A stretch of DNA of 64,000 nucleotides, taken from positions 1-64,000 of the forward strand of contig CAUYUJ010003544.1 in the NCBI GenBank assembly GCA_963575745.1. The letters are read 5' to 3'. The position numbers and the translations under genes were made by a program. Numbering within the stretch: the stretch's first letter is position 1; each line of letters begins with the position of its first letter. Under the pieces are notes generated by a model. It was not told the origin of the DNA. It ran no database searches and worked only from the letters and a program-made list of their open reading frames with translations. Below are positions 33,901 through 40,767 of this stretch, one piece after another. This DNA is from Prorocentrum cordatum (lineage: Eukaryota; Sar; Dinophyceae; Prorocentrales; Prorocentraceae).

Positions 33901-34920
33901 CGCTGGAAGGCCTCCCGAGGCTGGAAAGCCGAGGAGGCCCAGCGGCACGAGAACCTCCGGAAACCTCCAACCCTCGAAGCCCTTCGCCCCCCCTCCTGGG
34001 CCTATCAGTTGCCTCTACGCTTATAGGGGTGGTCGGGCATGTCCCCCTACAGGCGGATTGTGGACGAAACATAAGGGTAGCCCCAAAATAGAGCAATAGA
34101 AAAACCGTCCCCAGACTATGTTTGAACTATTCTTGAATATTCCTCCTGTAGGACGTGCCCGACTCAACCTTACGCCTATCCCCCCTCCTATCGTTTGAGC
34201 GGTGGACAAACCTCCCTTTAGTAAACCACCCTTCAGTGAAAACGGCCTGGGACCGAAACTGACGGACATGGCCCCGCAAAAATGACGGCCGCGACGCCCT
34301 CTCGCGAACCGAAAACGGCCAATTCACTAATCGACGTGTCAGGGTAGGAGGTCTGTCCACCCCCGATCGTTACCCCCGTTCCTCCTGCAGAGGGACGTGC
34401 CCGACTTAACCCTACTCTTGTGGATGCCATTGCAATGGGCTAACAGTCCTATCATTGAATTTACAATGTGTTTACAGCATGTCCGAAGCATGTGTTGAGA
34501 GTCATCTGGACATGGTTTGGCAGCATGCTTCCTCTCCCTTGATCGACTCCCACAACCCTACGCCTATTCGGGAGCGGCCAAGAGGGGGTGTCCAAGAGGG
34601 GGGGGTGCAAATCATGGCCAGCGGCATGTGCGCGGCCCAGCGGGGGGGCCAGGGACGTAATGAAACAAGAAGAGACGCCCTGAGAGCTGGGGAAATATCA
34701 TGGCTCCCGTCATGAAATCCGCCCCCCCCTAGTCATCACCCCCCTCTTTGCCGCCCCCGACCTCTCCACCCTCCTATCGTTGCCCCCGTCGACCGGCCGC
34801 GGCGTCACCCACGCGTCCCCGGACCACTCCAGGCGCGGCCCCGCGCGGGGGCTCCAGCCGCCCAGGGCCTCGTGCGAGCCGGTGACCGCGAAGGACTCCG
34901 CGGGGGCGGCCGCCTCCAAC
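29978..34920 (-). CDS. CBM20 starch-binding, coiled-coil protein (4 exons seen)
   Basis: Exons on the minus strand are 34809-34920, 32942-33001, 31855-32001 and 29978-30958. Joined in that order they stay in one frame and end at a TAG stop. The first three exons give a CBM20 domain, a family that binds starch and other alpha-glucans. Its motifs in order are GSHEALGGW, VEYKFVKL, VEWESGPNRALDVP and LKGAFNGG. The fourth exon begins with a charged coiled coil and ends in an Ala/Gly-rich tail. No catalytic domain is visible. A role in binding starch or glycogen is inferred from CBM20. The 5' end is not found: exon A starts in codon phase with an upstream exon missing beyond a family A element. Confidence 0.82.
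30960..31847 (+). mobile_element. Family A introner-like element, copy 6 (888 bp)
   Basis: The left end is TCAAGTCGGGCGTGCCCCCC and the right end is CTGTAGAGGGACAGGCCCGA then CTTAA. It is bounded by a perfect 8-bp duplication, CTCTGGCC, at 30952-30959 and 31848-31855. It lies between exons C and D of the CBM20 gene, in antisense orientation. Read on the gene strand, the duplication GGCCAGAG gives the donor G|GC. The element's last A plus the first G of the other copy gives the acceptor AG. Removing 896 bp (element plus one duplication) leaves the reading frame intact. Most of the length is an internal hexamer expansion. Confidence 0.93.
31066..31626. repeat. (AGCTAA)n hexamer tract inside family A copy 6
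   Basis: About 90 degenerate units of AGCTAA / AGCTAAAGCTAAGCTAA with GGTAAC and GCGAAG variants. It accounts for the unusual length of this copy compared with the 140-330 bp of the others. It is not a telomeric repeat. Confidence 0.93.
31855..32001 (-). CDS. CBM20 gene exon C
   Basis: A 147-bp, 49-codon exon after acceptor CCCCCTAG. It encodes TRSVEWESGPNRALDVPPFE then SELHLKGAFNGGSTVRV, the C-terminal part of CBM20. The sequence GGAGCGTCGAG occurs at the end of exon B and again at the start of exon C. The true junction could therefore use that repeat and omit three residues. The exon ends at a GC donor inside the target duplication of the family A element. Confidence 0.82.
32005..32330. 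repeat. Foldback element carrying a nested family A copy
   Basis: The outer arms GGGGGCCACACGCGAGCCCTAC (core GGCCACACGCGAGCCCTAC) and AGGGTTCGCATGTGGCCCCCC are inverted. An inner hairpin pairs TTCACTTCGCCCGGGAGCTC with CGAGCGAAGTGGG. Related hairpins are at 38180-38245 and 38400-38500. The family A element at 32029 interrupts the left arm. All of this lies within the intron between exons B and C. Confidence 0.75.
32029..32181 (+). mobile_element. Family A element, copy 7
   Basis: TTAAGTCGGGCGTGTCCCCC at the left and AGAGGGACAGGCCTGACTTA-A at the right. It is 153 bp, flanked by ccctacac and ccctaccc (7/8). The inner block is ATCGTCCCCCGACTATTTTT. It is inserted in the arm of a foldback inside a CBM20 intron, so this is a secondary insertion rather than an intron-creating one. 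Confidence 0.92.
32340..32520. mobile_element. Family E palindromic element
   Basis: The left arm TTTCGGAGGTCCGCGCTGAT with TTGGATCGGCGCTGGACACC pairs with GCCGATCCAAGAGATCTGCG and GGACCGTCGAACGT on the right. The core has TGGCGCGCGGAGCGCGCAAG. It lies in the CBM20 intron between exons B and C. Confidence 0.8.
32942..33001 (-). CDS. CBM20 gene exon B
   Basis: A 60-bp, exactly 20-codon exon. The acceptor is CCCCTCAG and the donor is AGC|GTCGAG. It encodes VAVPAGQRVEYKFVKLTPGS, the central CBM20 strand with the typical YKFV. It joins in frame to exons A and C. Confidence 0.82.
33240..33441. mobile_element. Family B TIR element, copy 1
   Basis: The ends are ATGCGGGATGACGATTAAAT and TTTATTAATCGTCATCCTCC. 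The inner blocks are GAGAACGATTAAAACAATAG and CCGGGCGCCGCCGCGTGAAC. About 200 bp. It matches the copy at 36787-36975, which is in the opposite orientation. No coding capacity. Confidence 0.85.
33466..33612. mobile_element. Family I TIR element, copy 2
   Basis: AACATCGACCTGGAATCGGC at the left and GATTGGGGGTCGATGCA at the right, with CGTCGCCGACAGATCGGCAG inside. It ends 5 bp before a family C element. Confidence 0.8.
33618..33792 (+). mobile_element. Family C mariner-like MITE, copy 3
   Basis: CAGTCGGGGCGTTGACCTAA at the left, GGGCCCCGACTG at the right, and TA outside each end. It is 175 bp, the same length as copy 2. The middle carries a small palindrome, TTCGATTTCCCATCGAAG. Confidence 0.92.
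34028..34167 (+). mobile_element. Family A element, copy 8
   Basis: The left end GGTGGTCGGGCATGTCCCCC has a mutated terminus. The right end is CCTCCTGTAGGACGTGCCCG then ACTCAA. It is 140 bp with internal ACCGTCCCCAGACTATGTTT. The flanks TACGCTTAT and TACGCCTAT are similar but slightly offset from the expected duplication. Confidence 0.8.
34201..34362. mobile_element. Family J TIR element, copy 1
   Basis: The ends are GGTGGACAAACCTCCCTTTA and GGGTAGGAGGTCTGTCCACC, inverted. The core is GAAAACGGCCTGGGACCGAA and AATCGACGTGTCAGGG. It matches 40647-40767. It is followed at 34379-34409 by a solo family A right end (TCCTGCAGAGGGACGTGCCC). Confidence 0.82.
34809..34920 (-). CDS. CBM20 gene exon A
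   Basis: A 112-bp exon. The acceptor is a pyrimidine tract ending CTCTCTTTAG and the donor is TGG|GTGACG. It encodes AESFAVTGSHEALGGWSPRA and then GPRLEWSGDAW, the N-terminal half of a CBM20 domain with its conserved LG.W. One extra base at its start is the end of a codon from an upstream exon not identified here. Confidence 0.82.
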
Positions 34921-34942
34921 CTAAAGAGAGGAGGGCCAAAAC

Positions 34943-35271
34943 TGAAATCGGGCGTGTCCCCCTACAGGAGGGTTTTCGACGAACCAAGAAAATATACTCA
35001 ACAAAATAATTTGTCAAAAAAAATGCGAAAATCGTCCTCCTCCTCCTCCTCCTCCTCCTCCTCCTCCTCCTCCTCCTCCTCCTCCTCCTCATCCTCCGCT
35101 TCCTCCCCCCACTCCTAGCCCTTTCGATCAAGGTCGGCGGCACTGGCCGTCAGGCCTCTCCAATATACCCAACAAGATAAATTGTCAAAAAATATGCAAA
35201 AATCGTCCCCAGAATTTTGTTTTAACTATTTTTGAATACTCCCCCTGTATAGAGGGACAGGCCCGACTTGA
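34943..35271 (+). mobile_element. Family A element, copy 10 with internal microsatellite
   Basis: TGAAATCGGGCGTGTCCCCC at the left and AGAGGGACAGGCCCGACTTG-A at the right. It is flanked by gccaaaac and accaaaac (7/8). At 329 bp its length includes a (TCC)n run at 35036-35092 and a partly duplicated internal segment (AACAAAATAATTTGTCAAAA and AACAAGATAAATTGTCAAAA). It lies 22 bp from the acceptor of CBM20 exon A. Confidence 0.92.
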
Positions 35272-35516
35272 ACCAAAACCCAGACCTCCAGAAGCAACTG
35301 CTGGGAGGTCTTCGTCGGAAAGATTTAGGAGGATTGAGCCCCATTGCGGGGCCGTTACGCCAGAAAGGGCCTCGGATTTAAGCAGGAAAAGACCGGATTA
35401 GACGGGATCAAGCCGGATTATAAGCGGGATTTAGCGGGATTAAGCCGCACTTCGGACAAGGGCAAAATCAGAATTTAACATTCCAGGAGTTGCATCTGAA
35501 CTGACCCCCTCGCAAC

Positions 35517-35692
35517 GTGACCAGAACTCACGACGGGAGGCCTTTCGCCATTTTCGGCCTCGGGGGGCCCTCGCCGGGCCTCGGGACCGTCAACAAAACG
35601 ACTCGGGACGAGAAGCCGGCCCCGGGGAAGGGGTCGAGACCCCCGGGGTCGACGTCACGAAAGAGTCATGACGTCGGGGGTCCGGGAACGGC
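35517..35692 (+). mobile_element. Family D element, copy 2
   Basis: The core TCGGGACCGTCAACAAAACG, then CCCCGGGGAAGGGGTCGAGA and AGAGTCATGACGTCGGGGGT, is shared with 39057 and 61349. The ends have drifted and no duplication is clear. Confidence 0.72.
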
Positions 35693-35829
35693 ATACACCC
35701 AGAGGATTCAACGTACGAAACCGCTCCTCGCGAAGTAATCATTGGGCCCCCCCGACGCATCGAGCCCAAGATGCGCTCATGTTTGTGACCAGGTCCCTAC
35801 ATTCTTGGCCTTCCAGACATACATATGTA

Positions 35830-35935
35830 TGTGTATATATATATATATATATATGTATACATACACACACAGATTCACACATAGATATATACACAAATGA
35901 ATACAGCAAGAGAGAGCGAGAGGGAGAGAGAGAGA
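35830..35935. repeat. (TA)n and AGAGAG microsatellites
   Basis: Alternating TATATA from about 35833 to 35856, CACACA at 35864-35870 and GAGAGA at 35909-35935. The region 35960-36110 contains several GATGCATCGGCGATG palindromes. Confidence 0.85.
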
Positions 35936-36124
35936 GGCCTCCTAGATGGGGTCCGAGTGGCTGAGGTCGGAGGATCGTGCCGCACCGCCGATGCATCGGC
36001 GATGCATCCGCGATGCATCGGCGTGGAAGAAAAGCGGGCGCCGCATCGAGCCGCTTCGCCGACGCATCGGCGATGCGGCGCGATCTTCCGACCCCATCTT
36101 CTCCGATGCCATCTTGGAAGGGTG

Positions 36125-36610
36125 GACTTCTGAGCAGGGACCGACCGTCCCAGCCGTCCTGTAGGCCTACCACGAAGTGTTCGCAGAGCCAGAAAAAGCT
36201 CGAATAACAAACAAAGCGTTCTCAGAGCGAAAATCCGAAGTTGTTTAACAAAGACAGTCCCAGCCAGAAATGTCCTACGAACTTTTCGTGCAAACAACAA
36301 GAAGTTCTCAGTAGGGAACCGAACCATCTACACTGCCGTTTTTTTCTGCCCTGCACCGAAATTCGCACTGGAAAGCGGATCCTGGTGTATACGGGATCCT
36401 GGTGTGTACATGTTCCGTTGTTTCCCCAGGAAACAAGGAAAACAAGTACACACCACACCACCCCGACGTCGCCCCCTACCCTCAGAAAGGCCTGGGATTG
36501 ACAAAGCAGCCCGCCTCTGGCAATGTATGTGCTCAGGGTTGCGACTTGGAACGCTCTTCGGTAGGCCTATGGGCAGGCCACGAAGCTTCGCCGCAGCTCG
36601 AGACTTGTTT
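36125..36610. mobile_element. Family H element, long copy
   Basis: The left end GAGCAGGGACCGACCGTCCC leads to TGTAGGCCTACCACGAAGTG. The right part has TCGGTAGGCCTATGGGCAGG and CACGAAGCTTCGCCGCAGCTCGAG. The shorter copy at 49749 has the same ends. No protein was recognised inside. Confidence 0.6.
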
Positions 36611-36786
36611 CGGGCGTTGGCAGAACTGGGTTTAGTGGAACCTGGTTTAGTGATGTGTACTGGGGGAAGCCCCCCCGCCCCGTTCCACTAACCGGAGCTG
36701 CCGTCACCCGAAAAACACCAGCTACGGCAGACCTGGTTTAGCGATTCTGGCCAATCCAAGGGCCCCGGGGCCCTACCGCTAATGGA
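36610..36786 (+). mobile_element. Family K element, right end disrupted
   Basis: TTGGCAGAACTGGGTTTAGT, then GATGTGTACTGGGG, CGTCACCCGAAAAACACCAG and GACCTGGTTTAG match the copy at 46653-46859. A family B element begins at 36787, and a remnant ATTACCCGACTG follows it at 36979. The family B element therefore inserted near the right end of this one. Confidence 0.78.
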
Positions 36787-36975
36787 GGATGACGATGAAT
36801 AAATGACCGGGGGTCGTGTTCACGCGGCGGCGCCCGGGATGACGATTAGAAAAGACCTGCCGCGGGCTGGAAAACTATTGTTTTAATCGTTCTCCTCCAG
36901 TCAGAACACTATGCAGAACTAGCGGACAACTATGTTTTAAAATCGTTCTCTCCTATTGTTTATTTATCGTCATCC
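36787..36975. mobile_element. Family B TIR element, copy 2
   Basis: The ends are GGATGACGATGAATAAATGA and GTTTATTTATCGTCATCC. The order of the inner blocks is reversed relative to 33240 (CGCGGCGGCGCCCGGGATGA near the left). Length 189 bp. Confidence 0.85.
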
Positions 36976-37005
36976 CGCATTACCCGACTGTTCTCCCTCG
37001 GCCAC

Positions 37006-37155
37006 GCAGGCCCCCGACTTCCCGACCACTTCCCTGGGACCGGTTTTTCATCCCGAGTTGTTTTTTGACGGTCCCGACGCCCGGCGAGGGCCCCGAGAGG
37101 CTAAAAACTATGAAAAACCTCTGTCTCAATTTTTTCGAGACGCCCGATGTCTGGG
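37006..37155 (+). mobile_element. Family D element with 14-bp flanking duplication
   Basis: The core is GGACCGGTTTTTCATCCCGA, TTTTTGACGGTCCCGACGCC and CGCCCGATGTCTGGG. It is bounded by TCTCCCTCGGCCAC (36992-37005) and TCTCCCTCGACCAC (37156-37169), 13/14 identical. The right flank is the end of an exon-like frame on the minus strand. Confidence 0.82.
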
Positions 37156-37310
37156 TCTCCCTCGACCACCGCACGTGCAGGCGCAGGCGCCCGCTCTCGG
37201 CGGCCGCGCTGGCCGCGCTCTCCCCCGCGGCCGCCGCACCGGCCAGCGCGGCGCGCTCCCCTGCCGCGGCGCCGCGGGAGCCGCCCGGGCCCGGCGGGCC
37301 CGGCCTGGGG
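37156..37310 (-). CDS. Candidate exon, unknown protein
   Basis: The minus strand has a plausible acceptor ATCTCGGCCTCCCCAG at about 37311. An open Ala/Gly/Glu-rich frame follows, including AAAGERAALAGAAAAGESAA and ESGRLRLHVRWSR. It stops at the family D element. No domain was recognised, so the call is tentative. Confidence 0.35.
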
Positions 37311-37339
37311 AGGCCGAGATCGGCGACGAGCCCCAATGT

Positions 37340-37445
37340 GGGGAGGAGGAGGAGAAGGAGGAGGAGGAGGAGGAGGAGGAGGAGGAGGAGGAGGAGGAGG
37401 AGGAGCAGGAGGAGGAGGAGGAGCAGGAGCAGGAGGAGGAGGGGA
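37340..37445. repeat. (AGG)n microsatellite
   Basis: An AGG/GAG run with CAG interruptions at the right. Confidence 0.94.
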
Positions 37446-37499
37446 GCTGCGTCGGCCGCGCAATTGACACGCCCACCAGGCTCGCAAAGGCTCTGAACC

Positions 37500-37620
37500 T
37501 CCCCGGGCCTTCTGAACAGTGTTCTGCGCCTGCTCCGAAGGCGCAGATATCACTTCTCGGGAGGAGCGAGGGCTTCTGAGGAGTCCCCCGCCTTCTGAGA
37601 GGGCCTTCGCCTTCTCACTT
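37500..37620. repeat. Family G-related hairpin element, copy 2
   Basis: CCTTCTGAACAGTGTTCTG, GGCTTCTGAGGAGTCCCC and CCTTCTGAGAGGGCC repeat the hairpin pattern of 23590-23745. Confidence 0.55.
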
Positions 37621-37929
37621 CCCCCCCTCGCTCGCGGCCGAAAAGAGGCTGTTTTTTATGAACGGTTTTGGCGCCGTAGCTGCTACGATACGCAACAGGC
37701 AGCACGTAGCGTATGTTGATACGGAACTACACGAGTAGACTGGAAACGCAAAGTCTGACGCGATACGGTTGCAAACACATGGGCGAATCCGCTGAGCCAA
37801 CACGGAACGTGTTGGCACGTACATTACACGGAGCGTATTGGCACGAACGTTTTGAGCACGGTACGTGTTGCGTTTCAAAACGGGCGAATCGAGGCAACTG
37901 AATTTGGCAAATCTACTTGCATTGCATTT

Positions 37930-38135
37930 CTCCCCTGTCCTGCCCTTCCTACCCCCCTGCCGCCACCATTTCCAACAGCGCTGGGCCGAAGAAGCGTGCA
38001 GGTGAGTCCTGGCCTGCGCGAAGTCCAGCCCCTCCCCCCCTCCCCGTCCCCCCCGTGCCCCCCCTGCCGCCACCATTTCCAACAGCGCTGGGCCGAAGAG
38101 GCGTGCAGGTGAGTCCCGGCCTGCGCGAAGCCCAG
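37930..38135 (+). other. Tandem pair of 23-nt microexon-like modules
   Basis: Two copies of CCGCCACCATTTCCAACAG, then CGCTGGGCCGAAGARGCGTGCAG, then GTGAGTCC occur, at about 37959-38007 and 38066-38114. Each has a pyrimidine-rich lead-in, an AG, 23 bases ending CAG, and a strong GTGAGT donor. On the minus strand they encode a repeated peptide (HASSAQRCWKWW), so the alternative is a simple coding duplication. No adjoining exons were identified. Confidence 0.45.
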
Positions 38136-38179
38136 GCTTCTGCTCGGGCCTCGCCGCGCCGCCCGCCCCCCCCCCCCCC

Positions 38180-38245
38180 CCGCTAGGGGTAGGGTTCGCA
38201 TGTGCCCCCCCCCTAGGGGCCACATGCGAACCCTACCCCTAGCGG
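38180..38245. repeat. Near-perfect palindrome
   Basis: CCGCTAGGGGTAGGGTTCGC pairs with GCGAACCCTACCCCTAGCGG across a short TGTGCCCCCCCCTAGGGGCC loop region. It is the same sequence as the arms of the foldback at 32005-32330. Confidence 0.85.
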
Positions 38246-38500
38246 AGGAGGAGGAGGAGGAGGAGGAGGAGGAGGAGGAGGAGGAGGAGGAGGGCGAGGA
38301 GGAGGAGGAGGAGGAGGAGGAGGAGGAGGAGGAGAGGAGCAGGGGAGGAGGAGGAGGAGGAGGAGGAGGAGGAGGGAGGAGGAGGGGGCCTACCCCGCTG
38401 GCGGCGTGGTCCTAGGGGAGGGGGGGGGGTTCACTTCGTTCGGGAGCTCCCGAGCGAAGTGAACCCCCCCCTCCCCCTCAGAAATCGTGGGGGGGGGTAG
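38244..38500. repeat. (AGG)n microsatellite and adjacent hairpin
   Basis: The purine run at 38244-38380 is followed by GTTCACTTCGTTCGGGAGCT paired with CCCGAGCGAAGTGAAC at about 38428-38466. The hairpin matches that at 32220-32260. Confidence 0.82.
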
Positions 38501-38639
38501 GGGCGCCCCCCGACCCATGCGGGCAAACCCGCAGGAATCGAGCGAAAAAAAACGTCCTCCCAAACGCACGGGCATACCGCTATACTCCTTCTGGACCTCT
38601 CCAGGCGTGCGCGCCGACATCAGGGTTCCGAGGCGAACC

Positions 38640-38815
38640 CAGATTGGCGGCGCGCAGAAGGGGGTGGAGGGAGGGGGAAAGGCTTCTTAGAAGGAGGCTG
38701 CTTCTTAGAAGTCGGCGGCCTTACATCTATACATAAGGACCGCGCCTTCTAAGAAGCAGGGGTGTTTCTAAGAAGCCTTCCCCCTCCCCCTACCCTCCTC
38801 TGCGCGTGGCCGACC
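38640..38815. repeat. Family G hairpin element, copy 2
   Basis: GGCTTCTTAGAAGGAGGCTG, CTTCTTAGAAGTCGG, CCTTCTAAGAAGCAGG and TTTCTAAGAAGCC, with GGCGGCGCGCAGAAGGGGG at the left and CCCCTCCCCCTACCCTCC at the right. It matches 7130-7300 in inverse order of the inner hairpins. Confidence 0.78.
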
Positions 38816-39056
38816 AGAGGCCCCGAGAGGCAAAAACAAGGCAATGGTGACAGAACTGCCGATGTGGCTGCTTCAGCCCGCGGCCCACAGGAGGTCCCGA
38901 CTGCTTCCGCAGGGGCAGCGTTACGCCACCGATCCACTCTCGACGGTGCTCGGCCCCACGGAAGCCGAAATCGAGGAAAAACGCCTAGATCGAAAGACTC
39001 ATGACATCATCGACGAAATTACACCAAAGAAAAACCCCAATCAATTGATGGTTCCC

Positions 39057-39232
39057 AGACATGATCGCGTCGTGAAAAAATCAGGACGGCGGGTTTTCGG
39101 CCGTTTCGGCCTCGTGGGGCCTCGGGACCGTCAAAAACGACTGAGGATGAAAAACCCGTCCCGGGGAAAGGGTCGGGACTTCCGGGGACGCCATCCTGAA
39201 AAAAATCATGACGTCGCATGTCTGGGTTTGAA
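39057..39232 (+). mobile_element. Family D element, reference copy with intact TIRs
   Basis: It begins CCCAGACATGATCGCGTCGT and ends GACGTCGCATGTCTGGG, giving a 10-bp perfect TIR. The inside has GGGGCCTCGGGACCGTCAAA and GTCCCGGGGAAAGGGTCGGG, plus the subterminal hairpin GAAAAAAATCATGACG. No obvious target duplication. Confidence 0.78.
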
Positions 39233-39244
39233 CTGAGAAGATCG

Positions 39245-39360
39245 ACCGGAACCCGGGAGCCCAGGAACCCAGAACCCAGCACCGAAATCGGCCCGGAACC
39301 AATCACCGGGAACCCGGGAACCCAGAACCGGGAACCCGGGAACCCCGCCTGCCACCAAAA
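39245..39360. repeat. CCCGGGAACC short repeats
   Basis: AACCCGGGAACCCAGAACC-type units repeat about eight times. The opposite strand reads as a Gly/Phe/Pro-rich frame, but the periodicity explains it. Confidence 0.7.
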
Positions 39361-39471
39361 TCGGCGGGGAACTTCCGCCAAATCTTTCAACTGGACCCCT
39401 TCCGTGCAAGCACTGATTGGGGAAAAAACGCCCAGATCGAGAGACGCCTGTGCGCAAAGCTGCCTGTCGGG

Positions 39472-39650
39472 TCGGGCGAAAGGGGGGGATAGCAAAGGGG
39501 AGGGTTGAGAATCAGCTCACGTAGCTGATTTTCCCGGCGCCTCCCGGCGCCGGAGGCGGCTATGTCTCGAGGGGTGGGGCCGAAACCAGCTGCATGCAGC
39601 AAATTTCGTAACCCCCCCTTTCCCAATCCCCCCCTTTCGCCCGGCCCGAG
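39472..39650. mobile_element. Family F TIR element, copy 2
   Basis: GGGTCGGGCGAAAGGGGGGG at the left and CCCCCCTTTCGCCCGGCCC at the right. The inside matches 23811-23998, including AATCAGCTCACGTAGCTGAT. TIRs are better preserved in this copy. Confidence 0.88.
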
Positions 39651-39679
39651 CCTGGATCGAACCATCACACCGCCAGAGA

Positions 39680-39784
39680 TCTGGGAGCCTTCCGTCCCGG
39701 AGCCCTCTTCGACGGCCCCGGGGCCCGCGGCCTGGCCCCGGAGGCCGACATATCCAGGAACCGCGCCAGCATCGCCGGAGATCC
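39680..39784 (-). CDS. Candidate 3' exon, unknown protein
   Basis: On the minus strand, after the family D element, the frame reads MLARFLDMSASGARPRAPGP then SKRAPGRKAPRSLAV-stop. It matches in phase the frame at 39966-40160 on the other side of the element. See the finding on the 13-bp duplication. Confidence 0.4.
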
Positions 39785-39965
39785 AAACCCAGACATGCGA
39801 TGTCCTGATTTTTTCAGGACGGCGTCCCTGCAGAAGTCCAGACCCTTTCCCTGGGGCCGGTTTTTCATCCTGAGTCGTTGTTTGACAGTCCCGAGGCCCG
39901 GCGAGGGCCGAGGCCGAAAATCCCGAAAAACCTCTGTGCTGAATTTTCTACGACGCGATCATGCC
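39785..39965 (-). mobile_element. Family D element with perfect 13-bp duplication
   Basis: Flanked by TCGCCGGAGATCC at 39772-39784 and 39966-39978. The left end AAACCCAGACATGCGATGTC has the family terminus; the right end CGACGCGATCATGCC is eroded. The core CTGGGGCCGGTTTTTCATCC and GACAGTCCCGAGGCCCGGCG is in inverse orientation to 39057. It separates two halves of an open minus-strand frame. Confidence 0.88.
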
Positions 39966-40160
39966 TCGCCGGAGATCCGGGCCTGCCCGGAGACGGCTGC
40001 CCCAGCTGCCCCAGCAGCTCCTCCAGCGCCCGGCAGCTGCCCGCGGTCAGCTTCGGAGCGCCCGCCTGCGCCACCGGCGTCGGCTGGCCCGGCCGCGGAG
40101 GCTGCGGGTCCATCTCTCGCTGCGGCGGGGCCACGGTGCCCAGGGCCACGGTGGCCACAC
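39966..40160 (-). CDS. Candidate exon, unknown protein
   Basis: The minus strand is open, encoding VATVALGTVAPPQREMDPQP, then KLTAGSCRALEELLGQLGQP and SPGRPGSPA, up to the family D element. The middle could form a helix. No family was recognised. Confidence 0.4.
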
Positions 40161-40206
40161 AGAGGGGGGCGGGGGGGAGGAGTGGCAGGTCGAGCAGGGA
40201 GAAGTA

Positions 40207-40397
40207 CAGTCATCGGCCTGACCTAAGGAACGATGAATAAAAAACGAAGCCCCTTTTTTATCCCAAGGAATAACGCATAAGGAAAGGAACGATACATAAC
40301 AAATGACGCACAAGGAACTGTACATAACGCATGCAAGCGTAAGGAACGACCGAGCCCCTTTTGAAAAGTAAGTGTTCCTTATTCAAGCCGCTCACTA
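40207..40397. mobile_element. Family C-related element
   Basis: CAGTCATCGGCCTGACCTAA-GGAAC at the left and GTTCCTTATTCAAGCCGCTC-ACTA at the right, with TA outside both ends. The inside repeats CATAAGGAAMGA several times. It is related to family C but diverged. Confidence 0.7.
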
Positions 40398-40646
40398 TAT
40401 TGTTTTTGCTGGGGAGGCGAAGGGGCGGATACCACCATGCCAAAGTCCCACCGTGAAGCGCACGGGGGAGGGATTTCGAGTGCTTCGCTTGGGATGTTCG
40501 ACGCGATATCCTTCGTGCAGTTTCGGGACATGCACGGGCGGGAGATCTGTTTGCCTTGGCATGCGAGCCTCACCACAAAGTCCAGCCGGCGGGTACGGAA
40601 AGGGGGAGTGGCAAGACGCGCAGGGGGGAGGGAGGGGAGGATCGGC

Positions 40647-40767
40647 GGTGGACAAACCTCCCTTTAGTAAACCTCCCCTTAGTGAAAATGGCCTGGGACC
40701 GAAACCGACGGACCTGGACCCGCAGAAATTCCTGAATCGACGTGTCAGGGTAGGAGGTCGATCCACC
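40647..40767. mobile_element. Family J TIR element, copy 2
   Basis: GGTGGACAAACCTCCCTTTA and TAGGAGGTCGATCCACC ends, 121 bp. It is shorter than copy 1 by an internal deletion around CCGCAGAAATTCCTGAATCG. Confidence 0.82.

Larger units (their letters stand above)
33004..34790. mobile_element. Composite intron A-B with its own terminal inverted repeats
   Basis: The intron between exons A and B begins, inside its splice sites, with GGGGCAACGATAGG on the plus strand at about 33006. It ends with the inverse CCTATCGTTGCCCC at about 34770. On the gene strand GGTCGACG and GGTCGCGG flank it, a possible 7/8 duplication. Within it are nested elements of families B, I, C, A and J. It looks like an old intron-forming element later filled by others. 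Confidence 0.55.
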
